NCBI GenBank assembly: GCA_003641745.1
Contig: QNAI01000009.1
Span: forward strand, 1 to 57,469
Direction: 5' to 3'
Origin: Verrucomicrobiota bacterium
GTDB taxonomy: Bacteria; Verrucomicrobiota; Verrucomicrobiia; Opitutales; Opitutaceae
Length of the DNA: 57,469 bases
Shown here: piece by piece, positions 17,370 to 25,474 of the stretch
How positions within the stretch are numbered: the first letter of the stretch is position 1
How the letters are laid out: every line of letters begins with the position of its first letter
Made by a program: the position numbers and the translations under genes
The notes under the pieces: generated by a model
The model's database searches: none
What the model was told of the DNA's origin: nothing
The model's input: the letters and a program-made list of their open reading frames with translations, nothing else

Positions 17370-19322
17370 TTAGCGTTGGAGGACCTGCAACTTGAAAAAT
17401 GCGACACCGAGATTCCCCTGTGGGACCTCACCGATTGGAGAACGAAATCGGAATATCACACTGCAAGCTCGATTGGTAACTGGAAGCGCAACCTCGATTG
17501 TGGTCCTAGTCAATTCGGGGTTGGATAAATTCGCAGGGACCATCGTTTCATGCAGTTGTTTTGAACAGGCATGAACGGTGACGACGAGTTTCGCACTTGG
17601 AGATTGAATCTCGGCTCTGAGCATAGCCCGTCCGGTCGTCGGGCTGATGACTACAAATTCGGCTTCCGGCAATTCGCTCCAGATCAATGGCCACGGCAGG
17701 TTCATGTCGGGATAGGGGCCTTCGGGATTGCGAAAGCCGGATCGAAGGGAAAGGGTGTCGTGAGCGTAGATGCCGTGGTCATCGACCAGGTAATTGCGAC
17801 GCCCGGGAGGCAGTGAATCGAGCCAACTCTTCAGGTAGTGCCGAACCCGGCGCTTTTCCTTCCCGATTCCAAACGACCAGCCCGGTTCGAATGGGGGGGT
17901 ATCGCCTGTCTCTTTCTTGAGTACCTGTCCCAGCGGGCGAAGAGCATCGCGGTCGTCGAGCATGCCGCCTGCATCTCCGGATATCGGGCAGGCGATGCGG
18001 GTCCGGGAAACGGTCAAAGTTGCAGGCCTGGTCGAGGCCATGGCTTCGCGGTAGAGCTCAAGGTAGCGCTCGGCTTGGGTCTTAAGCGGGTAATGGGTTT
18101 CGATTGTCTTTCGGGCGGCGGCACGGATTCCTGGCTGCGCTTTGGGCGTGGTGGCGCAGCGGATAATCGCTTTCCCCAATGCCTTTGCGTCACCGGTGGG
18201 GGCCAGGTAGCCGCTTTCCGAGTCGACAATCATCTCGGGGAGAGCCCCGACTTCAAACCCGGCGACGGGTGTGCCGCAGGCCATGGCCTCCATCACGGTG
18301 TTGGGTTGGTTGTCCTCGAGCGAGGGAAGCAGAAAAAGGTCGGCCGCGTTGTAGGCCATCCGCAGTTTCTGATCATCCCGGATATACCCGAGTTCGTGGA
18401 GGGGAACCGGCAGGTCGGCCAGCTCGTCGGGCGGATTTCCGAAGAAGGCAAGGTGAATGGGGAGACGGTCTCCCAACTTTGCAACGACGAGTTCGAGCGC
18501 CGCGTGAAGGTGATGCCAGCCCTTGCGCTTTTCGGTGAGGTGGTCGGCGCCGAAGAGAAGGACAAAGGCGTCGGGCGGCAGGCCGAATGACGCGCGGGCC
18601 CGGGCTGCATCCTCCGGGTGAAAGACGTCGGTCTCGATACCGTAGGGAATGTGGTGGATCGGTTGACCCCGGAGGAGCGAACTGCGGCGGGCGCCATCGA
18701 CAATCCACCTGCTGGGACCGACCAGGTGCAGCGTGTGTCCGGCCAGCTGGCGTTTTCGTTCACGAAGAATTGCAGCTGCCAATCGGGGAAACTCACCCTC
18801 CAGTTGTGGGCAGTCCGAGCAGCTTTGTTCGTAGCGGACGCACCCGGAGGCGTAATGGCAGCCCCCCGTGTAGGCCCATTGGTCATGGATGGTCCAGAAC
18901 ACCGGTTTCCCCAGTTCCAGGAGCCGCTTCAATGTCACCGCTGACAGGACATAGGAAGGCCAATGCAGATTGATGATATCAGTCGCGGCGACCGCCGGAT
19001 GCCCACTTAGGTCATAGCCCGGATAGGGCAGGGTGAAAACGGTGTTGCTCAGCCCGCTGCGATTGGCCTCGATGCCCCTGTGCTGAAGGAAATAGCCAAA
19101 GAGTTGCTCGTTGAGTCGGGCGGATTCCGGGAATTCCGGATCGAAGCGGTCGCAGTCAGGTCCCGTTTCGCCTTCCCGGACCAGCAGACGGCTGTCCTCT
19201 CCGACGGCCTGGAGTCCGCGATGCAGTCGAAGCATCGAACGCGTCGCGCCGCCGCGGGTACTGTGGAAGGTGATGTGGAGAATCCTCAACGGGCGTTGAT
19301 CCGGATGGGATTTCGAACTCAT
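17370..19322 (-). CDS. GT4 glycosyltransferase with C-terminal beta module
   Basis: A 650-residue, WcaC-like group 1 transferase. Residues 1-400 form the GT-B catalytic part: LHITFHSTRGGATRSMLRLH, the cysteine-rich acceptor element TIHDQWAYTGGCHYASGC with CSDCP, and the donor pocket (PSLEDNQPNTVMEAMACGTP). A linker of about 130 residues leads to a beta-rich module in the last 122 residues (17,373-17,738; GFRNPEGP to LGVAFFKLQV), matching the C-termini of the neighbouring HAD-type and sulfatase-fold proteins. ATG at 19,322 lies 19 bp after the preceding stop; the open frame extends upstream inside that gene. Donor and acceptor are unknown. Confidence 0.85.
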   Translation of the reverse strand: MSSKSHPDQRPLRILHITFHSTRGGATRSMLRLHRGLQAVGEDSRLLVREGETGPDCDRFDPEFPESARLNEQLFGYFLQHRGIEANRSGLSNTVFTLPYPGYDLSGHPAVAATDIINLHWPSYVLSAVTLKRLLELGKPVFWTIHDQWAYTGGCHYASGCVRYEQSCSDCPQLEGEFPRLAAAILRERKRQLAGHTLHLVGPSRWIVDGARRSSLLRGQPIHHIPYGIETDVFHPEDAARARASFGLPPDAFVLLFGADHLTEKRKGWHHLHAALELVVAKLGDRLPIHLAFFGNPPDELADLPVPLHELGYIRDDQKLRMAYNAADLFLLPSLEDNQPNTVMEAMACGTPVAGFEVGALPEMIVDSESGYLAPTGDAKALGKAIIRCATTPKAQPGIRAAARKTIETHYPLKTQAERYLELYREAMASTRPATLTVSRTRIACPISGDAGGMLDDRDALRPLGQVLKKETGDTPPFEPGWSFGIGKEKRRVRHYLKSWLDSLPPGRRNYLVDDHGIYAHDTLSLRSGFRNPEGPYPDMNLPWPLIWSELPEAEFVVISPTTGRAMLRAEIQSPSAKLVVTVHACSKQLHETMVPANLSNPELTRTTIEVALPVTNRACSVIFRFRSPIGEVPQGNLGVAFFKLQVLQR

Positions 19323-19341
19323 GTCAACCGGTCCGACGCGC

Positions 19342-21708
19342 TTAGGGACAGTCGCATAGCTCGATCCGGTTGAAGATGACCGCGAGAGGGCGTTCATCGG
19401 GAGACCAATGTCTTGGGCGGATCTGAAGATGGTGATGCCTGCCATCCTCCGGTAACTTAATGATCGCCCGGAAACCATCAGAGCCGAGATCACCGAGATT
19501 TGGCGGTATGTCGATCTCGGCGATCACCTGGTCGGCAATGATAAACGTCAACGCTTGGTCGCTGTGATAGTTTTTGATCTCCATCGCGAGCGAATGCCGA
19601 CCGGTCTCCGGCAGATTGATTTCAAGCGAGCAGTCACGTCCGTAGGCCCAGACAAAACGAGGCAATTGGAATTCGCTGTTCGGTCCCTCGACCGGGCTGA
19701 AACCCGTGAGTGGAACCACTCCGGGGCCGCAGACCGGATGTCGTTGCTCCATAGTGTTCTCCATACCGAGCCAGCGTCGATAGATCGGTGAGGTGAGGGC
19801 GACCGCGCCCGCGCTCCACTCGTTATGGTGGTGAAGGAACCCTTCATCACGGTGTCTCCGAAGTTCCCGGAATGAGAACGGTCGAGCGAGGGGCGCGAAA
19901 ACGGATTCATTCTGGTCTTCGGCGTCGAGGTGGGCCCCATAGATCCGAGCTTCCTCAAGACTGGGGCATCGCGCGAACCGCTCCAGGTTCCGGACCGTAT
20001 CCTCACTGACGGCGTCCACCGCAAGGTCGATTCCGGGTTGCGCGCAGAGTGCCTCCGTCAACCTGAGCATGGCTCGTTGTTGGGTCGCCAGGCCCCAGGC
20101 AAGGCCGTGCGCGTTCTGTTCGGTCCGAAAGGAGGGTTCGACCTTTCCATTGACGTTTCGATAGCCGGCAACCCCGCCATGTTGGGCCGCGACGAACAGT
20201 TCCAGGACGGCGACAAGGTAAACAAGTGCGTCGACCTTCGATGTATCCGAGGTGTCAAAGAAGAAGGAAACCAGTTCGTCCTCAGGTTTATGCCTTTTGG
20301 TCCCGAGCAATCCGAAATAAAGCCCGGTGACGGGCGCGGTCTGTCCCGCTGTATCGAGCAAACGGCTTATGCACTTCTGGAGCGTTCCCCGCCATCCGAT
20401 GTCCACTATTGCGAACGAGTGACCGGACATCAGTTCGTTCTGCTCGAGATAAGCGATGGCATCCTGTCTTGCCCGCTCTCCCTGTTGGATGAGTCGTTTC
20501 CGCGGGCCGGGCAGCAACAGGCACTGTCCCAAGGCCTTCCGTTGTGCATCGGTCAGGTTTACGTCCCAGGTATCTGGAGGGAAGCCGGCTTGGGCAAGCT
20601 CATCAGCGACGGCCTCCGGAGGGATCTCCACCCTTCTCAAGGCAATTCGAACCGTCAGGACGGCGGTCGGGGCCAGGATCCACGACAATTCATCATCCAA
20701 CGATTCGCTCAGGGCGGGCAGCAACAGGGATTGTCTGGAAACGTAGAGGTAACGCAACTCGACCGGGTGTTCCGCCCGCTCGTTCAATCGCTCGGCGATC
20801 TGATGGAGGATCTCACCGTCGCGGGAAAGGAAATACAGGCGGCTGATTCCTCGCTCAGCCGCCTGACGCAGGCACCAGGCGGTGTACGCGATGATCAATG
20901 GACCCGCAACCTCGATGGTCGTCTCGAAGATGACACGGTCCTTCACCGCCTCTTCAGGGTTGAGCAGTCTCAGTTTCCTTCGCAACCCATGAAACAGCGA
21001 CTGGGCCAGTCGCGCCGAATCTGATTGGGGTTCTGCTTCCGGAGCTTCGTATCGGTTCGGTTCAGTTGGACGGAAGACCGCGGCTTTCCAGCCCGCGGTC
21101 CGGGCCATCCTGAAATCGCTCTCCTCGTTGTCGCCGACATGAAACAAACGGGACGGTCTGATGCCTTCGCTTGAGGCGACATGGGAAAAGAGGTCCCCGG
21201 TCGACTTCATCAGGCCGCTTTCGACTGAAAGGTAGAGTCGGTCGCCGGGCAAAAGGATACCGAATTCCCGGAGCAGGGGCTCAAGGAAGTCCCTCGGGAA
21301 ATAGGTGTCGGACGTAAAGAAGATCTTTCTCTTCCGCTTTCGCGCCCGATGCAGGAGCGCCAGGCCGGCCGGGATGGGAAACTGTGCCTCTCGCTCGACT
21401 TCAAGCTCTATCTTCATGGCCGCCTCCCGCCAACTCGCGCCAGAGCCAGTCTCGGCCTCCAGTGCCGAGTAGATTTGCGCAAGGGTTACTTCCGAGCTGA
21501 AGTCCGTGCGTTGGCGCAGCTTGAATTCGGTGAGTTCCCGAAGTCGGGCGAAGCTCTGGTGATCGAGGCCCGATGCCTCCAGGCGGCGTTCAACCTCAAG
21601 GAAGAGGTCGGTCGGACAGGCAAAATGGCGCCCCAGGAGGGTGTCGAAGAGATCGAATGAATATGCCTCGACCAGACGCGGAAGGCGTGGTTCACGGGCC
21701 GTATTCAC
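19342..21708 (-). CDS. HAD-superfamily hydrolase-like protein of polysaccharide loci (COG5610 type) with beta module
   Basis: A 788-residue cytosolic multidomain protein. Residues 10-240 hold a HAD fold: motif I FDLFDTLLGR, motif II FFTSDTYFP, the lysine of motif III in LMKSTGDLF, and motif IV HVGDNEESDFRMA. A second large domain (about 260-600) begins near TAWCLRQAAERGISRLYFLSRDG. The last 120 residues (19,345-19,704) form a beta module (GFSPVEGP to LAVIFNRIEL) shared with the next two genes. Start: GTG at 21,708 overlaps the upstream GT2 stop in GTGA; the much longer open frame from 21,870 would run inside that gene. Substrate unknown; I recall the family in exopolysaccharide clusters. Confidence 0.75.
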   Translation of the reverse strand: MNTAREPRLPRLVEAYSFDLFDTLLGRHFACPTDLFLEVERRLEASGLDHQSFARLRELTEFKLRQRTDFSSEVTLAQIYSALEAETGSGASWREAAMKIELEVEREAQFPIPAGLALLHRARKRKRKIFFTSDTYFPRDFLEPLLREFGILLPGDRLYLSVESGLMKSTGDLFSHVASSEGIRPSRLFHVGDNEESDFRMARTAGWKAAVFRPTEPNRYEAPEAEPQSDSARLAQSLFHGLRRKLRLLNPEEAVKDRVIFETTIEVAGPLIIAYTAWCLRQAAERGISRLYFLSRDGEILHQIAERLNERAEHPVELRYLYVSRQSLLLPALSESLDDELSWILAPTAVLTVRIALRRVEIPPEAVADELAQAGFPPDTWDVNLTDAQRKALGQCLLLPGPRKRLIQQGERARQDAIAYLEQNELMSGHSFAIVDIGWRGTLQKCISRLLDTAGQTAPVTGLYFGLLGTKRHKPEDELVSFFFDTSDTSKVDALVYLVAVLELFVAAQHGGVAGYRNVNGKVEPSFRTEQNAHGLAWGLATQQRAMLRLTEALCAQPGIDLAVDAVSEDTVRNLERFARCPSLEEARIYGAHLDAEDQNESVFAPLARPFSFRELRRHRDEGFLHHHNEWSAGAVALTSPIYRRWLGMENTMEQRHPVCGPGVVPLTGFSPVEGPNSEFQLPRFVWAYGRDCSLEINLPETGRHSLAMEIKNYHSDQALTFIIADQVIAEIDIPPNLGDLGSDGFRAIIKLPEDGRHHHLQIRPRHWSPDERPLAVIFNRIELCDCP

Positions 21709-22634
21709 AATATGGGCATCAGGCTCAGTTCCCAACGATCGGTCTCGAAGTTGAAAGTGGCCACCCGTCCGGCCAGCCATTCGAACTGAAGGCCGAACCC
21801 GTCGATCCAGGGCTTGCCTTGCTCGAGGTTGAAGAACAACCCGCTGTCTTTCGGATGGCTGGAGAGCCATTTGTGGAGAGAGCGAAAAGCGGCCGGCGGC
21901 GATTCGAGCGGCGGAAGCTCACTGGCATAATTCGCCGGATCCCCGGTGATCTGGTCGCCATGATAACGGTAGCCCCCGAGAAAAGACTGGACCTTTACCA
22001 GGTCAGCGTGGTCAGCGAATGCCAGCCAGAGCCGAAAGTCGGCCGCATAGCGCATCGATTCGTCGAGGCGGCCACCGGCTTTGTTCCAGAGATCGCGACT
22101 CCAGAAGCAACAGTCCTGTGGAATCCACCCGAAACCCGTATCAGCGTTTTCTATTCGATAGAGACCGCGGCGGATGAACTCCCTCGAATAGGCCCTGGTG
22201 AAAGGATCAAAAGACGAACGACTGCCGCGCCGATTGAACGAATTGGGTATGCCGGTCAGCCAATGGACATCGTCATTTTCGCCGAATATTTCGGAAACGG
22301 TCTGAAATGCGCCCGGATGGTAGAGGTCGTCACTGTTGATCCAGGCGAACACTTCGCCGTCGGCCCGTGAGAATCCCCGGTTGAGTCCCTCGTACATGCC
22401 CCCGTCGGTTTCGTGGTGAATATGCAGATCAACGCTTCGGCAATTGACCGGAAGTCGACCGTCCTCCGCGGCATTCTGCCATCGATCGAGTATGCGACGG
22501 ACCTTGGGCGAATTCCCGGCGTTCTGAATGATGTACTGGATGGAAAAATCACCGGCTTGATTCAGCACACTTGTGATTGTCGCGTCCAAAAAGTCCGCCC
22601 GGTCGTGGCATGGCGTGATTATGGAGATCTTCAT
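21705..22634 (-). CDS. Glycosyltransferase family 2
   Basis: A 309-residue GT-A transferase: ISIITPCHDRADFLDATITS at the N-terminus, HHETDGGMYEGLNRGF in the middle and the metal site WINSDDLYHPGAFQ near residue 110, similar in type to the protein at 3135-3974. Its ATG at 22,634 overlaps the preceding stop as ATGA, and its TGA overlaps the next gene's GTG, so it is translationally coupled on both sides. An upstream ATG at 22,667 would lie inside the preceding gene. The C-terminal 80 residues carry extra aromatic strands that may contact the acceptor. Confidence 0.87.
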   Translation of the reverse strand: MKISIITPCHDRADFLDATITSVLNQAGDFSIQYIIQNAGNSPKVRRILDRWQNAAEDGRLPVNCRSVDLHIHHETDGGMYEGLNRGFSRADGEVFAWINSDDLYHPGAFQTVSEIFGENDDVHWLTGIPNSFNRRGSRSSFDPFTRAYSREFIRRGLYRIENADTGFGWIPQDCCFWSRDLWNKAGGRLDESMRYAADFRLWLAFADHADLVKVQSFLGGYRYHGDQITGDPANYASELPPLESPPAAFRSLHKWLSSHPKDSGLFFNLEQGKPWIDGFGLQFEWLAGRVATFNFETDRWELSLMPIL

Positions 22635-25474
22635 TTCTTGCTTATCTTCCTCTTCCCCCGATTCCATCGGTCGGCAATATCGGCGGCGAGACGGCAGGCA
22701 CCAAGGCGTTCATACCTGTACCTTGCTTCTTTTGTTTGACGCAATTCCTCCTTCAGCGCGGCGACTTGCACCGCAGTTTCCTCGATCAGCCTGGTTTTTC
22801 TTTCAAGCACTTCGTTCGTCTCATCGAGATCGCACCTCAGGATCCGCACCTGCTTTTCTTCGGTTTGGAGAAGGTCCTGGGCGGATTGGCGCAGTTCGCG
22901 TTCTTCTTCGGCCCAGGCACGAAGGTCATCGCGTTGTTTTCCTGCGTCCGCAAGCAGGGTTTCCGCCTTCGTGCGCAACCTCTTTTCTTCGCGCGCCCAA
23001 GCCGCCCCGTCATCCCGCTGTTTCTCGGCGTCGGTCCGGAGAGATTCGGCCTCGCGGCGCAGTTGCCGTTCCTGTTCGGCCCAATTGCGATGGTCGTCGC
23101 GCTGTTTCTCGGCCTCGATGTAGAGGGATTCGGCTTCGCGGCGCAGTTGCTGCTCCTGCTCGGCCCAGTCACGGAGGTCATCGGCTTGTTTCAGAGTCTC
23201 CGCCAGTCGGGTTTCGGCAGACTCGCGCTGCCGGCGTTCCTCAGCGGCGATTTCGGTTGTCTCATCCCTCTGCCTCTGGATGTCGGCACAGTGTGTCTGG
23301 AGCTGCCTCCAGAGCTTGTCCACTTTCTCTGCCCAGTCACAGGCTTCGTTGCGTTGCTTTTCAGTCTCCCGCAGCAGTGATTCCGCGGTTTCGCGCAATT
23401 GATGTTCCTCGGCCGCGGTTTTCCTTGCTTCGTCGCTTTGTTTTTCAGCGTCTGCCAGAAGAGCTTCGGCGTTTTTCCGAATACCCTGCTCTTCCTCGGC
23501 CCAGGTGCGCAGGTCATTGCGTTGCTTTTCGGTTTCCCGCAGCAGTGATTCCGCGGTGACGCGCAAGCGGTGTTCTTCTTTCTGGGCTTTCTTCGCGTCG
23601 CCGCTTTGTTTCTCAGCGTCTGCCAGAAGAGCTTCGGCGTTTTTCCGAATACCCTGCTCTTTCTCGGCCCAGGTGCGCAGGTCATTGCGTTGCTTTTCGG
23701 TTTCCCGCAGTAGCGATTCCGCGGTGACGCGCAGGCGATGTTCTTCTTTCTGGGCTCTCTGCGCGTCGCCGCTTTGTTTCTCAGCGTCTGCCAGAAGAGC
23801 TTCGGTGTTCTTCCGAATACCCTGCTCTTTCTCGGCCCAGGTCCGCATGTCTTCGCGTTGCTTTTCGGTTTCCCGCAGTAGCGATTCCGCAGCGACGCGC
23901 AGGCGGTGTTCTTCCTTTTGAGCCTTCTTCGCGTTGTCGCGTTGTATTTCGGTATCCCGGAGTAGTTTTCCCGCGGTGACGCGCAGGCGGCGTTCTTCTC
24001 TCTGAGCTCCCTTCGCGTCTTCGCTTTGTTTTTCTGCGTCTGCAAAGAGAGCTTCGGACTTGCCACGAAGGACCTGTTCTTCCTCCGCCCACTTGCGGAG
24101 GTCCGTAATCTGGTCGCTCAACGATTCGTTCCACTCGCGCAGGTTTCTGTTTTCGGATTCCAACTGAACTGATCTGAATCCGGCCTTCTTGAGACTCTCA
24201 AGGACCTCTTTTTCCGGGACCGGTGAAGGGCTTTTCACAAATCGAATGCCACGGTCGCTGCGGTGACGCCACTGGCTCAGGAGACCCTCGGTGATGGCTG
24301 CGGAGGAGATGTCGGTGATGCAGCGCCATCGATCGAGATAACAATGCCACCCACAGTTCCGGCAGGGCATTGATGTGTGGACGATCGTCATCCTGCCGTC
24401 CTCGGGAAAGAACCTCTGCCAATGACCCAGCCCCCAGATGGCGACGGTCGGTGTTTTCGTGATGGCCGCGATCTGTGCGTAGAAAGTCTCGTGGGTCAGA
24501 AACAGGGGTGTCTTCTTGAGCAACGCGACCAGGTTCGGGAGATCGTCCGCATCGAAGCGCTGTCGGGTCGATTTGATCCCTCGCTTGCGAAGGCCTTTTG
24601 AGACCTCGGAGGCAATTGCCCGGTCGAAGGGCCCCTCGATGATCAGGCAACTTTGCTCCGGCAGGGGTTTCCCACTCAGGAAGTCGGCGACTCCGTCACA
24701 GAGCGACGAAGGTTTGACGCTTCGGCGAGGATCACCGACTCCGGGAGCGATGGCGAGGACCCGGCTGACACCGGTCAGGTCGATGGGCTCCGGGGGCTTT
24801 CGAGGGTTGATCGTGATGGTATAAGGGACCTCCTTCCGGCACACCGTGTCTGCCAGCAGGTGCAGTCTCTCGCGCTCGTTCAGGTCTTCCGGGAAAGCGA
24901 TCTCTTCGGTGAGGAGTTTCTGGCTTTCGCGCAGTCGCATGAGGGACCAATTCCACGGGATGAGTTCCTGGGATCCGGGCGATGGTCCGAATCCGACTCG
25001 CCGAACCGCTTCGGTCGAAGCGACGAGGACCTGATCGAGCCAGTTTCTTGTCGTTGATCCCGCAACCGCGAGCTTCGCCTCCAGGCCGTGACTGAAAGCG
25101 ATCCACCATTCCATCTGGGCCTTCGCTGCCTTCCGCTGTTCCTGATAAGGATTGATCGGGACAGGGATGAAGACGACGCGGCCCCAATTCGAGCGACCCA
25201 TTCGCAGGCCCTGAAGCGCTTTGCGCGCCTCACTGGCCGGTGGTTGAGCGAGATCCGGTCGGTAGACGCGGGAACCTTTGAGCAGGCTTGCCAGCGACTC
25301 ATTGCCCGCTCGTACGAACCAGACCAGCCGTGCGCGGGGTCGATGCTGAAGCACGGCGTTGGCCAATCCGATTGCGATGATCTGATCGCCCAGGGCATCG
25401 GTTTTTGACAGTACGACCGTTTCGGAGCGGGATCCGGTCGGCGACCTGAGGCTCCTTTTGCTAGTCGGAGGCAT
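22631..25474 (-). CDS. GT9 heptosyltransferase-like protein with 16-unit coiled-coil repeat domain
   Basis: A 947-residue fusion. Residues 15-410 resemble ADP-heptose:LPS heptosyltransferases (GT9): VVLSKTDALGDQIIAIGLAN at the N-terminus and LFLTHETFYAQIAAITKTPT plus a four-cysteine loop (MPCRNCGWHCYLDRWRC) in the donor half. Residues 453-900 are 16 consecutive units of exactly 28 residues (four heptads), each of the type EKQ-x2-D-...-E-x-LR-...-AE-x-LL, followed by a 47-residue basic tail. A continuous helix of 448 residues would be about 65 nm long. The gene lies directly after wzt (14-bp overlap), where E. coli O9a has the chain-length ruler protein WbdD. ATG at 25,474. Confidence 0.88.
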   Translation of the reverse strand: MPPTSKRSLRSPTGSRSETVVLSKTDALGDQIIAIGLANAVLQHRPRARLVWFVRAGNESLASLLKGSRVYRPDLAQPPASEARKALQGLRMGRSNWGRVVFIPVPINPYQEQRKAAKAQMEWWIAFSHGLEAKLAVAGSTTRNWLDQVLVASTEAVRRVGFGPSPGSQELIPWNWSLMRLRESQKLLTEEIAFPEDLNERERLHLLADTVCRKEVPYTITINPRKPPEPIDLTGVSRVLAIAPGVGDPRRSVKPSSLCDGVADFLSGKPLPEQSCLIIEGPFDRAIASEVSKGLRKRGIKSTRQRFDADDLPNLVALLKKTPLFLTHETFYAQIAAITKTPTVAIWGLGHWQRFFPEDGRMTIVHTSMPCRNCGWHCYLDRWRCITDISSAAITEGLLSQWRHRSDRGIRFVKSPSPVPEKEVLESLKKAGFRSVQLESENRNLREWNESLSDQITDLRKWAEEEQVLRGKSEALFADAEKQSEDAKGAQREERRLRVTAGKLLRDTEIQRDNAKKAQKEEHRLRVAAESLLRETEKQREDMRTWAEKEQGIRKNTEALLADAEKQSGDAQRAQKEEHRLRVTAESLLRETEKQRNDLRTWAEKEQGIRKNAEALLADAEKQSGDAKKAQKEEHRLRVTAESLLRETEKQRNDLRTWAEEEQGIRKNAEALLADAEKQSDEARKTAAEEHQLRETAESLLRETEKQRNEACDWAEKVDKLWRQLQTHCADIQRQRDETTEIAAEERRQRESAETRLAETLKQADDLRDWAEQEQQLRREAESLYIEAEKQRDDHRNWAEQERQLRREAESLRTDAEKQRDDGAAWAREEKRLRTKAETLLADAGKQRDDLRAWAEEERELRQSAQDLLQTEEKQVRILRCDLDETNEVLERKTRLIEETAVQVAALKEELRQTKEARYRYERLGACRLAADIADRWNRGKRKISKK
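23449..23952. repeat. 168-bp coding tandem repeat (three near-identical copies)
   Basis: Copies at 23,449-23,616, 23,617-23,784 and 23,785-23,952, each starting cgtctgccagaagagcttcgg on the plus strand. The first two differ at about seven positions by eye. Each encodes two 28-residue coiled-coil units. The DNA-level identity exceeds what the protein needs and indicates recent duplication or gene conversion inside the coiled-coil region. Confidence 0.85.

Noticed and set aside
19930-21024. A 364-codon plus-strand frame
   Set aside because: Antisense to the HAD-type gene; no motif and no start context.
22775-24118. DNA repeats as a mobile or regulatory array
   Set aside because: The frame is open through all copies and the period is a multiple of 84 bp, matching 28-residue heptad units; it is a coding repeat.
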